Assembly: GCA_024336345.1 (NCBI GenBank)
Contig: JANFOG010000008.1
Span: 682,001 to 746,000 of the forward strand
Reading direction: 5' to 3'
DNA from: Mariannaea sp. PMI_226
Taxonomy: Eukaryota; Ascomycota; Sordariomycetes; Hypocreales; Nectriaceae
Length of the DNA stretch: 64,000 nucleotides
Shown here: piece by piece, positions 10,089-21,564 of the stretch
How positions within the stretch are numbered: position 1 is the stretch's first letter
Layout of the letters: each line of letters begins with the position of its first letter
Notes under the pieces: model-generated
Told to the model about the DNA's origin: nothing
Database searches by the model: none
The model's input: only the letters and a program-made list of their open reading frames with translations
Made by a program: the position numbers and the translations under genes

Positions 10089-13000
10089 TTAATTTCTAAT
10101 ACTCACCTTCGAAACGCGATAGGACTTAGCCCTTTTATTTACCCGAGCTGCCGGTATGTCTGCTGGTGCTCTCTTCAGAGGACTCTTATCAAAATAGTAT
10201 CCCGAATCTTGCTTCTTCCGAATCAAATCCACCAATGCAGATCCTTTGCGGCCGGGGAATAATGCTTTGACGCTGGGGATGATCCGATCCATCTCCAATC
10301 CCACATCTATCGCCTTTCTTGTCACCTTTTGTATAATCTTTGAAATAAAGCTAACCCTCCTCAGGTCTAGCTTTTGCTTGCTGAGCTTCAGGAGTTGGAC
10401 TTGGAAGGCGCTCATAATCTCATGAAGTTGCAGCTCGACCTCTGGAGGATCCACGTTGAGAAAATCGTCGATTGTGCCCAGACACTGATGAGAAAACTTG
10501 TAGCTGGATTCATGGAGCATGATGGCACCGATGACGTGGGCGCAGGGAAGCCTGATACCGTTGTTATGGCTACCATCTAAAAGCAGAGGAGGCTCGTCTA
10601 AGTTAGCTGTAAGCTGAATACGAATATCTCTCTTCGCTCCGTGTTTAAGAAAAGCCGAGAAAAGCGAATTTTCGATGGCTATTGTAAAGACATCAGCCTC
10701 ATCGATGCTGCATGCTCGCTGCACAAGCAAATACCACGGGGACTGAGAGTCTTCGTTGACATCGCAGCCCAAGTTCAGAAAATGGGTAATGACTCTGACG
10801 TGGCCCGTTGTCCACTGGGGCTGATTCATGACGGTGCATAGCGGAGATTCAAACACGGAGTCGAAGAATAACGGTTCATCATTCAATTTCTCCGATACGT
10901 ACCTGTCCACGCCAGACTTGAGGAGCTCGCAGCGGAAGACGAAGTCAGGCTTGACGTCCAGAAAGTCGGAATCACGGGAGCCCGGCATGTTGAGGTAGAG
11001 ATCCTCGACAGCGTCGAGATGCGCAAACGCAGCCTCTTTGGATTCCCCAATGGCATCGTTCGCGTACTCGAGTCCATGGCTCCAGAACGGCTGCTCCTCG
11101 GCCAAGGCCAGCCAACTGGTCGACTGCATCCAGGACTTGAACAGGAAAACGAACCCCTTCAACGTGGAGAGGTTAACCATGAAGTCAGCCCCGCCCTTCT
11201 CACTAAGATAGTTACTCATCTCATCGGTGAGGAGAAAGTCTCGGACGGTCCGATGAAGAAACTCGACTCTATCGTCCTTGACTTCCAGAAGGCCGCCACA
11301 TCTTGCATTGATTCGGCGTCTGCACTCAACCAACATGGCTTCGATTCCCTCCGGAGTGTGCGACTCGACCGGCATGTTGATGGCGTAGTCTGTATCCTCA
11401 TATTCGTACTCGTGCATGTAGTAAAATTGCAAGTTGAGTGACTGTCTCGCGTTCACAGCGATTCGCAGCAAGCGGGCCATATTCTTATGATAAAAAGGGT
11501 CCACCAGATCCAGCATGTGCTTGAAAAAGTCTTCCAGATCGGTTGGGAGACTTTCCAGTCTCCTCTGTAGATCGAGAAATTTGTCGCCGTTGACCAAGCC
11601 GTCCCTGAGCGACTTCAAGGCGAGAAAAACCCACAAGAAGACACCCTGTGCCCTCTGGGTAATAGTATTGATGATGCCTTGCATTTGCGCGTTCGAAAAG
11701 TTCGATTCGTTCCGTCGAGGATGCTGCGCAAACCAGCTCTTGATGTAGATTAGGATGTCTTGACGGGTCAAGTCATGGAGATAGAGCTTGCGAGTCGAGT
11801 CAACACCAAAAGCATCCTCAAAAACATTCCACGGCCGGCTTGACAGACAGAACTTGAAGTTCGGCGATGCTGAAAGACCCTTGAGAAGGTGGCAGAGCTC
11901 AAAGTGATCCCCCTCGAATTCGTCGATGCCGTCAATGAATACGCAGTACTTGGCTCGCACATCACAGTGGTTGGCAATTTGTCGAAGAGCGTCGAGAAGC
12001 TCGTGCATGGTCCACTCCTTTGAATTTTCAGAATCCAAGAGGCTAGTTTTTGACCATCGACGAGGATAGATCTCCGGGATCAACTCAGGGCTCATCCTAA
12101 AAATGTCGTAGAGCAAGGTCTGAATGAGCCCCTTCTGGGATTTCTGGATTTTCAAACCTCCCGACCAGAAGTAATGTGCAGCAATGACATGTTTCTTTGG
12201 ACTAGCCCATTTTTCGAGCGCCTTTTGTGTTTTGTCGTGGTCAGCTGTCCATTTCATCAAGGTCGACTTGCCAGACCCTGCTTTGCCAGACACCCAGAAT
12301 ATTCCGTCACCGTATCTTAGCCATGTGGAGAGCAAAGAAGGCCCTCGATTGCCATCCGGCTGCGCATCTCCAGGCTCTTCCAGTACCCATTCAAAGGTCT
12401 TCGTGTGGGCCGTCTGGAGGTCGTCGTGACGGCGGGGCCGAGACACAAAGTCCAGACTCCGAAGGAAGGCCTGCTCTTTCGCAATAAGCGTTAGGCTTTG
12501 TTCCGTCAGCACTAGGTTGGAGATATCGCTCTCTAATTGCTCCATGTCGCTAGAATTGAGCTTGGCGACCTCCATCTGTCTTATCAGGTACCCGGCGCTC
12601 GAGTCGTCCGATGGCTGCTTCCCATCCCTCCGGTACGTTGGCATCTCTAGGTTGTTCTTGAGCTCTCGCAGTCCCGCAGCGAGATCGTCAAGCTTTGCCG
12701 CCTGGTCCGCTCTGAGCTTGAAGCCTTCGTCTCTTAGACTAGTCAATGCATGCAACATGAAGGACTGTTGGTGACTGGAGATTGTTGTCAGCAAGGGTGA
12801 CGCAGGAAAGGACTCAAGGAATATACCTCAAAAAGGGGAACAAATGGAGCAGGATCATGCTTCGAAACCCATCGAGTCTCTTCTCGAGCGACTCTATCTT
12901 CTTCCTTTTCCAAGCGGTCTTCAATGCGGCCATAAAGGACTTGAAAGGGCCGTAGCGCGCTCCATTGACTCGGAGATCCCGGACGGTTTCGAGAAGCTCT

Positions 13001-13323
13001 CCACAGAGGGCGTTGCAATCAGCGGCTAGATCCTCCACCGATCGAATATGCGACTGCAGTGAGACCTCCAGAGTAGGGTCTGGTTGACCGAAGGCGAGGT
13101 TTCGAAGCGGACCGCCGCCATTGCTCGGGCCGCTGCTTCCTTCACCGCGTAATCCACGGCTGAAGGCGCTAAGATGGTCGTAGATCTTTTCTAGCTCATT
13201 GCTGCGTCGGGACGTCCCGTCGATTGAGTCATGAATCTCGTTGGCTGTCGATACGAGCCCTGACACAAATTGAACGAACTGGACGACATTGCTGGCTAGG
13301 CCGATGGCCGCCAACGCTTCCAT
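10089..13323 (-). CDS. NACHT-domain STAND protein (fungal NLR-like)
   Basis: Two exons, 13323-12827 and 12774-10089, with a 52-bp intron (GTATAT donor, CAG acceptor) that keeps phase; 1060 residues. The N-terminal region (about 1-150, opening with EALAAIGLASNVVQFVQFVS) resembles the helical N-terminal domains of fungal STAND proteins. The NACHT NTPase follows: Walker A GKAGSGKST at about 329-337, Walker B YCVFIDGIDEF at about 442-452, and the LSSRPW sensor at about 477-482. A FLHRTVRDFLL motif at about 671-681 is a hallmark of this fungal NACHT subgroup. The C-terminal third has only weak ankyrin-like turns (ITHFLNLGCDVNE, FLKHGAKRD) and ends in a basic segment with KRAP...NKRAK, a possible bipartite nuclear signal. 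Such proteins act in non-self recognition and programmed cell death. A GTGAGT just before the stop could be the donor of another intron, which would change the last few residues. Confidence 0.88.
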
Positions 13324-14129
13324 CACGTGACTGACAGGGAATTAAATTCGAGTATGATATGTCTGCGGCTTCTCAAGTGGTTTCGTCGAACTCTGGATCC
13401 GACAAGATGTGAGGAAGCCAAAAGAGCTGAGCGACATGTTGGACAACGCGCGGAGGATGCGGACATTATGTACCTGCCTCGACCCCGGCGCATACGTAAC
13501 TCTTACCACCAAGTGTATATACTTCGCCTCGAGAATCGCTTGATTGGGAAGGGACAGGCACACAGCGAGGCACCCAGCGGGGCACAGTCCCGCGCAAATC
13601 CTGCATACAGCCTACCCAGATCTCCACGTGTCATGCTAACGCATCGAAGCAGCGCTCTCAACAAGACGAGACTAACCAAAACGCTGAGATGTGAGGTGTT
13701 CTTTGGGCGAAAGAGCTAAGTAGTTAAGTGGACTATCTATGGTAATGATGGTGGTCTTATATATTAGCTAAATGTTTAGAGGTTCATAATTATAAGAGAG
13801 AGCCGTTGCTGCTGTTGTCATGATTGGTGAGAAATTTGTGGGACTAACTGTATGTGATCTCGGGTTGATGGGACATGACACCTTTTTTGAGCTCTTATTC
13901 ATTTCCTAGCTTGATTTATGAGATTATTGAGCGGCTACCGAGATTAGAAGTTCCAGTTTGTTTTCTCTGTTTATGTTCCCAGCCGCCTAGTGAATCGCCC
14001 TTGGTTGTGTCGATGGCCTGCATGGAGGCTTATACCCGCCTGGACAAGCTTAGTCAGGTTTGCCGATCTCGCTGGCCTGCAGCAGGCATCAAGCTCTGAG
14101 CGGCCTCTTCCTTGGAGTCGTCCAATGCA
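13324..14129. other. Upstream region of the NACHT gene
   Basis: About 0.8 kb without a supported gene. It contains the presumed promoter of the NACHT protein immediately left of the boundary and AT-rich sequence further right. Short open frames on both strands show no family resemblance. Confidence 0.5.
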
Positions 14130-14585
14130 TGTAACGGAGTCATATCTTCGGGAGGTCTCTCACATTGACATTGGCACCGTTCCGAAGCGCTATTTCCAAA
14201 ATATGCTCATTCACAAACTTTCCTGCGTAGTACAATGGAGTTCCTCCGAGGAGTGTTGGAGCGTCAACATCAGCTTTGTGGCCTAGTAGAGGTTGTGCGA
14301 TTTCCTTGGAGGTCTGTTCTTTATCAATTGAGAAATTGGCCTCTTCCATGATGGCAAGACAAAGCGCATTTTCTTCAGACTCGTGAAAAGTTCGTCCGAC
14401 TGCGAACGAGCATTGGCACCCGCCGGAAGGGAAATCTTCACCGTTGCAGTCAGGCTCTGGGCCACTGCCCCGTGAAGCAAGCTATCCCTCAACTGCTGCC
14501 TGTCTTTCCTCCTCGCGACAAGTCCTAAGAAGTACCCGTAAAATGCTCTAGACTTGACTGTATAATCGCTCGTTGTGTGGTCCAT
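14130..14585 (-). pseudogene. Ankyrin-repeat gene relic with frameshift
   Basis: Two overlapping minus-strand frames carry ankyrin-like sequence. The upstream frame (14585 down to about 14380) has LLHGAVAQSLTATVKISLPAG-type helix remnants. The reading then has to shift near 14375-14395, into SEENALCLAIMEEANFS and on to GTPLYYAGKFVNEHILEIAL followed by RNGANVNVRD. Together they would form about three ankyrin repeats, but no single frame, start or splice pair joins them, and the region is far shorter than a working ankyrin protein. A decayed copy of an ankyrin or NLR-type gene next to the intact NACHT gene is the simplest reading. An unseen intron rather than a frameshift is the alternative. 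Confidence 0.6.
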
Positions 14586-15680
14586 CTAGTTGTCGAGAAG
14601 GAACCTGACAGCACTCTGTTTCCTTTCCTCCCGAACTTTTCAACAGATTGATCAATGCACGTTGTTCTCTAGTAGTGTGATGCTCAGCATGTTCGATAGC
14701 ATATTCACATATTCTAAAAAGGGATAGTCGTCAATCTTTTTGGATGTCTGTCAAATGTAAGTCAATAGGCTCGTAGGTAATTGTCACATAGGATAGGGGT
14801 AACTTCAAGGCATAGAAGGTCTTGCTTTATAGCTATAGAAAGGTCCTATAGCAGGCTATTTATCTTCCATAGATGGGGCTGTCTATAGGGGCTTGAGCCC
14901 TATAAGGTCTCATTGATACTGCTGTTATAGGTTGTGTTTTACTTACATAAGTCATAGCTGGCGGATGCCCTTACCGCTCCAGCAGGCTTGACGTAACCGC
15001 TATTTGACTGTAACTACTGAGCTTTTGCTTCTGCAGATACTTCGGCGACTCTATGTTCTCCGCCGATTATGTGTATGACTGCATGCAACTCAAATGCATT
15101 TAACATTGTTCGCCACAGAAACCACATTCGGCGAACGGGATGCCTGTCCATCCTTGCGAAAAAGGCAAGTAAAACGGAAACAGGGGTGCAGAAGGTGGAT
15201 GTGCCGGCTGCGGCGATACCCGCTGATGCTGCATGTCAGATGGACAAGCTTATCTCTGTAAAATCTAGCAAATCCCCAGAGTACTTGAACCAGCCCGTCC
15301 GGGGATTGGCGACAATCCGACTGGCCGTACTGTATTCGGGGTATTCTTTTGATAGCTGGGTTCAGGGCAGCTGATGAACGAAGCCGAGGTGCTGAGCAAA
15401 TTTCAGCAGAAAACTCCACATCAGCTGTTTTGAGCTGAACAGCACTGAGCTGAACAGCACTGAGCCCCAATGCATTTCGTTCTCACATAGTAAGCGGCGA
15501 ACACAGCCCTCGGTCATGGCCGGTCATATGTATATGCACAACTCTTTAGAAAAGATCAAATATAAAGCATCATGAAGTCAATTCAAGAATGGGCATCAAA
15601 CAACGCACAGCAGCTTTCTTCCATCATTCCAAAATTAAAAGCCCAAAGCTACCAAATCTACTACACTTTCAAACATCACA
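14586..15680. other. Intergenic region with CTATAG-rich segment
   Basis: No supported gene. The part from about 14830 to 14960 repeats CTATAG/TATAGG words and contains an imperfect palindrome at 14884-14904. The 3' part (from about 15480) should contain the promoter and leader of the secreted-protein gene. Open frames at 15069-15470 on both strands overlap and show no family resemblance. Confidence 0.5.
14884..14904. repeat. Imperfect palindrome with TATAGGG arms
   Basis: TATAGGGGCT and its near-complement GCCCTATA flank a three-base centre. Further CTATAG words occur at about 14838-14870. The set looks like the remains of a small inverted-repeat element or a hairpin; no second copy with clear ends was found in the window. 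Confidence 0.45.
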
Positions 15681-16025
15681 ATGAAGTTCACTACCTTTGC
15701 TGCTCTCGCCGCAACCTGTGTCGGCGTCTCAGCCGGACCCGTGGCACCAAGATATCCGCACGTCTGCGGCCATTGGCTTGTAAACTCGGGAGGTACAGGC
15801 TCCCTACACCATAGTTTAATGACACAGCTAATGGAAAGACTTGCAGGTAAAACTCAGGCTGACATTGCCTGGTTGGCATGCGGCAGGACCGATACGTGCG
15901 ATGGCCGAGAGTGGAACACTGTTTTCTCTATGGGACTTACGGGTCAATGGTCGGCCGGTTCTTTCTGCAGCAACGGCTGCTACATGTATGAGGAGGATGG
16001 TTGGCCCCTGGGTGCATGCCATTAG
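15681..16025 (+). CDS. Small secreted cysteine-rich protein
   Basis: As an uninterrupted frame this gives 114 residues. Residues 1-18 (MKFTTFAALAATCVGVSA) form a typical signal peptide with an Ala-x-Ala-like cleavage site. The mature chain carries six cysteines, ending in the tight pattern FCSNGC and a final ACH, which suggests three disulphides in an extracellular protein. Inside the frame a 54-bp segment (15793-15846) has GT/AG ends, a GCTAAT branch-like site and a TTGCAG acceptor, and removing it keeps the frame. The spliced product would be 96 residues with all six cysteines kept. Either form, or both, may be made. It could be an effector-like or antimicrobial protein, but it matches no family I can name. 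Confidence 0.75.
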   Translation: MKFTTFAALAATCVGVSAGPVAPRYPHVCGHWLVNSGGTGSLHHSLMTQLMERLAGKTQADIAWLACGRTDTCDGREWNTVFSMGLTGQWSAGSFCSNGCYMYEEDGWPLGACH

Positions 16026-17622
16026 ATAAATTTGCATTCTGTTATATTTTTTAAAAGTATTCAATGCTATAGAATCATGGCCGAAAAGTTGACGGGAAGC
16101 CAAATTAAGCCAAGAAGGCGTTTTATCGAGGGATAGAATTTGAGAGATAATAATCTATCTATTTACAACTCCTCACATTGCGACTCATCTCCATAAAGGT
16201 TAAGACGCTCTAACTGGCATGGTAGTGAGGCTTTTAAACGAACTTTTAGTCTATTAGTCTGAAAATATCATACAGGTATATGGGGAAGGATGCACGAACC
16301 TGATAGTCGAACTTGTTGATGTGCAATGAGGTTTATTTCGGTTTAGGTAGCACAGCAATAGTGGCGAGAAGTGGGAGAGTTGGATTTCTCGTTAGATGAG
16401 ACATATGTATTAGCCACTTCGTTTAGTATTTACTTGTTCATGTTGTAAAAGAAGGCCACCGCGAGGGTTCGCAGTCATGCTTAGAACAAGTTTCCAGAAT
16501 GCAGCTGTGATTATATTTCAGCAACGGTCCCGGTCTCAAGCACGCATATAAGCAACAACAATGTGTTGATATCTCTGTGAAAGATGACAAGGCGAATATT
16601 CCGCCAGTCATTGCGAAATCATGCATTGAAAATGTGAAGACGTGAGCGGATAAGTTGAGGCGGAAAGAAAGGCTGGGAAGACGAGGCAAAACGCTTAGTT
16701 CTTGAGAAAGTGGACCAAAATACTACAGGCGTGATTTACTTTCTTGCCAGTCGTGGTTCAACGGAAGTGTAAACATTCCTAACCCCTGCTAATCACTCCA
16801 CGGGGACGGGGTGGCCAGATTTGCGATGCCAAAAGTACAACAGTCAAAGTACTCCTCACACGTCTTCGTAAATGGCGAGCAGGCAAATCGCATTATTGCG
16901 TGTGGATCTAAAGTTACTCCAGTGAAAAAAATGAGCGCCCATACACCAACTAAAGATTTGGTGGAAGTTAGATCTACACAGTATAGTTGTGGAGCCAAAG
17001 AGCAATGAAGAGTAGTAAGAGCCTGCAGTTTAGGGGCACGCTTAGGGATATCAGAAGGTGCATCAAATCATCTACCAGGTACTAAAATCCTTATTAACTG
17101 CCAGCCAAGGATTAAATACATAAGCCAAATAAACCAGGAGGTATACTGAATCCTGATGAATCCCATGTTCTGTCTTGTAGGGTGATTCTACTGAAACATA
17201 GGTAAATGTATGTTCAACATTCAAATACTCCCCTCCACTCATCTTGCGGAGAGTGAGTGATCAGGGTTCATGCTATGAGTGACTTCGCCGCTACATAAAT
17301 ACAGGAAGGGAGACAACACAGGTTGATTGCCTAGTGATCGCACCTCTGTAATGGATGCTAGTATTCGGCATCCACATACATGTACAAGATAATTGAGTGG
17401 AGCAAGGTTGGTTTGTTCAATCGAGACTTCAAAAGAAAAAAGACAACCCTCACGTTGAAATCATGTACTCTTAAGGCTGACAAGACCGATGTTGCCTGTC
17501 CAAGTTACCCTAATGGTGCAGGAATTGTCAATGTTATTGCCATATTACTAGTTGAGGCAAAACGGTAATGTGCACTACGCTCGAGCTGCTGAGCAAAAAT
17601 GACTTTCGGCCATTTGTCGCAA
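16026..17622. other. Intergenic region, no supported gene
   Basis: About 1.6 kb between the secreted protein and the 3' end of the Zn2Cys6 gene. Open frames at 16811-17008 (both strands) are short and mirror each other, with no family resemblance. The sequence is moderately AT-rich, with no visible repeats or element ends. Confidence 0.5.
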
Positions 17623-19396
17623 TTACCATGATATCCCTATCACTCTCCCGGGTTTGCCTCGAACCACATCCCTCGCCGTTTGTAGCGTCAGCCTCGCAAT
17701 TCCTTCTCCAAGTATCTCTAGGTTGAGATCTACCACCCTGTGTTCATGGCATACGTAGAGTTCAGGCAAGCATTCGCACGCACTAACATCTCCTTCTTTC
17801 AGAAGACATTGTGCAGCTCCACCCTCCTCAACCAGCATCGACGCCTCAGTAACCGCTGCTGCAAGATCGGTGTCCCATATCCCTTCTCGTCGTGGCCATC
17901 GTCGCAGTAGGTCGATGGCTTTCCGTCGAGCTGCTCGGTCTCGACAGTTAAGCCCAATGAGGAAAAGGGGCTCGCACAAGGAGGCCGCAAACGAGAACGT
18001 AGGTATTCGTGTTGCTTCAGGGGACGATGGCCCGGTTCGTGAAGGCCCATAATAGCATTCGAGTAGCTTCTCGGAAAGGCTGAGGATGAGATCGAATTCT
18101 TCCTGAAAGACATCCCATCTAAGCTGATGTACATTCAAGTCCATGTTCGCTGCCATCCGCGCAGTGAGGTGCCGTATCTGTAAACTTAGTAATGCCTCTC
18201 TATCAGTCTCACACATAAGGCCTGACCGTTGCAATGCAGTCAACTTTGCCGACCACTTCTCGAATGCTCGACGGTAACTGAGTTGGCCTACGAAAATTGG
18301 GCCATGGATTTCTGTCCAAGGAATGGGCTCCTTGCATTGCATCAAATCCAGAAAGCCGTTGAGCAGTAACTCAAACTCAAAGTAAGCTTCTGTTGTATTT
18401 GCAAAAGGCTTATCGGAAACCTCTTGTGGCAGACCGTTAGTCTGCCAGTTGGGTCTTGAAGCATCATCCATTAGACTTAGAGCTTGGCTGTCCAGCCGAT
18501 TGAAGAGTGTCACCAACGACGCAACCGGCAGAATCTGCCGAGGCTCTTCCACCTGTTCCCAGGTCCTCCACTGCTGAAACAAGTTCAGACCGTTCCGGGT
18601 GTGCATGAATACTTCTTTCTGGCATCCACGAAGACTGCAGAAGCCAGTGTAGAGCACAGTGGTCGCCAATATCACGCTCTTTTCCACAAGACCAGGGTCC
18701 GTTTGGTTCGTGAGTGCAACGAGAGCTCTTATTGACGCATTGTATTGCACTAGCGCAAGTGTCTCATGCCTCTCTTCAATTTGCCGTACTCTACATTTCG
18801 ACCTGGGAATAGTGTACTTTCTGTACATGGCTGCGAGGGCATTACAGGCGTGCCAGAGGCAGGGGTGCAGGCGGGCAGCTCTTAGCACATCAATAGTCCA
18901 GAAGGCTTGGTCAAAGGGGCCAGATATCTTGCCGGCTACCTCGGTGCTGAAGAAATGGAACATATGCAATTCATCCCATGTTGGCTTGACTCTAGGGGGC
19001 GCGGTACTGGGCTCTGGCTGATGCAGGATAGTGAGAATAGGTCGCCGGCTTGGGTCATATCCGTCGCACTTTCGTCCCGTGGAGGAGCACCGCTTGCATG
19101 CCGGCTTTTCCTCATCACACTTAACGCGTCTGATACTATTCGAATACGGTATTAGTCAGGGTCAGATCCTTGAAAAGAGGAGGACCGGGAGAAGTATATA
19201 CAAACCGACAGGTCGTGCAGCCACTTCTAGCCTTAGGGGCCCAACGCCTCTTTCGTGCCTTGGTGCCTTGTTGTAAACCAGTCGAAGTTTGAGGGTCCTG
19301 ACTCGGTGTATGCAACCCCGTGCCAGGTTCAAGAAGTGATGTTGGCTGCATTATCACCCTAATCGATGCCAAGCGATCTTGTCGATTCTTCAGCAT
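17623..19396 (-). CDS. Zn2Cys6 fungal-specific transcription factor (Fungal_trans_2 type)
   Basis: Two exons, 19396-19206 and 19135-17623, with a 70-bp intron (GTTTGT donor, AATAG acceptor, CTGACTAAT branch) give 567 residues. The intron cuts the DNA-binding domain. Splicing at AATAG rather than the nearby CAG restores the canonical C-x2-C-x6-C-x6-C-x2-C-x6-C spacing (Cys 60, 63, 70, 77, 80, 87; core CTTCRIRRVKC). The rest matches the fungal-specific regulatory domain of the PF11951 type, seen from HMFHFFSTEVAGKISGPFDQ onward through the region rich in helices. It should bind CGG half-sites in the nucleus. Target genes are unknown; the neighbours do not form an obvious pathway. A second ATG at residue 16 is an alternative start. 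Confidence 0.9.
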
Positions 19397-21564
19397 TCAC
19401 AAAAGGCTTCATTCAGCTTCGAGAAGGGTTTACGGGTTAATCAACATTTTTAGCTCAAGGTCATCTTTGCATCACGATCCCGATGCATACGTTGGCATCG
19501 GAAAATAACATGGGTCCGGAGTGGCTGAGCAGGAGGCGGATACATTGGGTCTACTCGTTTTCTCGTTCAATCTCACCGCGATGTCGCAAGGCGAGTCGTA
19601 AGCTCTCGAGGCAGAGCCATCGCTCAGCCACATCACAACGAAACAAATTACAATCGGCGATGCTTGGTGACCCGAGCGCAATGCAGGGGCACTGAGCAAT
19701 GGGGAGGACCTGGCGGTTAAAAAGAAACAAGGAACATAACCGTATTACCACGTAATTAATAAGTGGTCTGATCCTAGAGCGTCACCGGCCCGCGCCAAAC
19801 GCCACATCAACTCATATTGCCGCCTAAGCTAGCTGGGGCTCTTACACAGTACTGTTGCAAGGCCAAGTTCGCTGGGAATCGAGACAACAGTCAAGTAATC
19901 TGTACTGTAGAGGACGGAGTAGGTAAAGACTCTGTTCTCGAACGGGATAATTTGCGAGAGCGGATACCTCGGAGGCTCTGCGGAAACGACTCCCCGATTG
20001 ATACAGGCGTACCCGAAAGAGAACCGTGCGATTTTGACTTGTGGAGCTTGCATTCAGTTACCAGGAGCTTGGATGCTCTCGAGTCTCCAATGCACGTACT
20101 ATGGCAGTGTTTAACCCGTCTGCAAGATGATTTTCGCATGATGCGGATTGTGCCAGCTAGCTGGTCGAGAACAGCACGCTATCTCATCTGCACTCCTCGC
20201 AGTGGGCCTGAATGGAGAGAAGAGTCACCACAGGGAAATGCATCCCGTTAGTTACAGGACATGCAGGGTTTTTCTTGTGGTCGTCTCAGCGACTCATTAT
20301 AATAGATCAGGCTGAAAAAGGAGTCGATCATGAATGCGACGAAAAGCAAATCTCGGCGGTCTCTGCAAATGATTGGAGAAAACCCGCTCCTCCCAGCTTT
20401 CAGGGGTCAGGAGCAAGGATCTTAGAACTCCTTGATGATCTGGTAAGGGTTTATTTCCCCAGCTGAGCTCTTAGCTCTCAAATGCCTGTATCGAAGTACC
20501 GGTGTAACTCTCGTGTAGTTATTTTCTCGCCCGTATTATTCCAATTGTTCTCGAATTCCCAAGATGTTGAGGGTTTAAAAAGCCACGTTCAGGCAACGAC
20601 AAAGCGTTGAGCCACTCTGAACTAGTAGCTGAGCGTCGAGAATCTCGTAAACTGCATTCGTATAAAATTTAGCAACTCTTCATCAAATCCCTCTTCTTCC
20701 CGCGTCCACCGGTGTCTTCGAGACCATCTTCCTCAGTCAAACCTGGAATACCCCGCACGCCACCATCACCAACCAGCCAACAGCGACGTCGGTCCGGCAT
20801 TAGTCCCATGCACTAGCTCTGCTCAGCGTCCGACTTTCCCCAGCGTCAATGCTGGATCTCATTGATAGACGATGGAAGTTGGAGGGTGGCCTACATCACG
20901 GGTCAGTGTCCCAGAGGGTTCTCGCCTGTGACATAGTGGCGCACGGCTTGACTCGTGTCTTCCCCCCCCAAAACAACGTAGTTTCACCGTAACAACCTGC
21001 TAGCACAAAGTTACTGGGGGATAAAAGAGAATCGGGCAGTTGAGCCAGCTGGTCCACCGAGGCGAAAAGAGGAGGCATTATCCGGGGAACAAGCCGGGAT
21101 AAGCAGCCATCTCATCACAGCTTTCACGACTAGCCTCTTTGGCATCGTCGGCCTTGTCCAGATTGTATTGAAGGTTCTGCCCGTAGTCCTTTCTTAGCGC
21201 TTCAGGATCGCCACCAAGCGCACCTTCGCGTTGAGCGGAACAACATGGATTCTCATTCCGTCGGTAACTTGCTTTCAGCAGGGGGTTCCATCCTCCTGCA
21301 TCTTAAGTGCCGTCTGAAAGTCTGGGGTTTTCATAACGTAACTTGGCTGCAGAGCCATTCGTTGCCCTATGAATCAAATGAGTTATAACGACTAGCCATG
21401 CACACCATTCTCTCTTGTCACCGACTGTTCTAATCTTCGATTTTCGCATATTTGTTTGGCCTATTCATTCCATGTATAGAGCACAAAGCATCACCTACGG
21501 CCGCACCAAGAATATTGGTTCGCATTATGTGAAGACGTCTCTTCCTCGCCCTCCTTAGCCGTCC
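19397..21564. other. Long intergenic region, no supported gene
   Basis: About 2.2 kb. The left part is the presumed promoter of the Zn2Cys6 gene. Open frames at 19817-20251 and on the opposite strand overlap and show no family resemblance. The stretch at about 20690-21100 has scattered codon-like runs broken by stops and was not recognised. The last few hundred bases should contain the promoter of the membrane-protein gene at 21565. Confidence 0.45.

Noticed and set aside
15069..15470. Overlapping frames of 101 and 126 codons on opposite strands
   Set aside because: They mirror each other, lack signal or domain features and sit in the upstream region of the secreted-protein gene.
19817..20251. 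144-codon plus-strand frame
   Set aside because: No recognisable motif, overlapping antisense frames, no splice partners.
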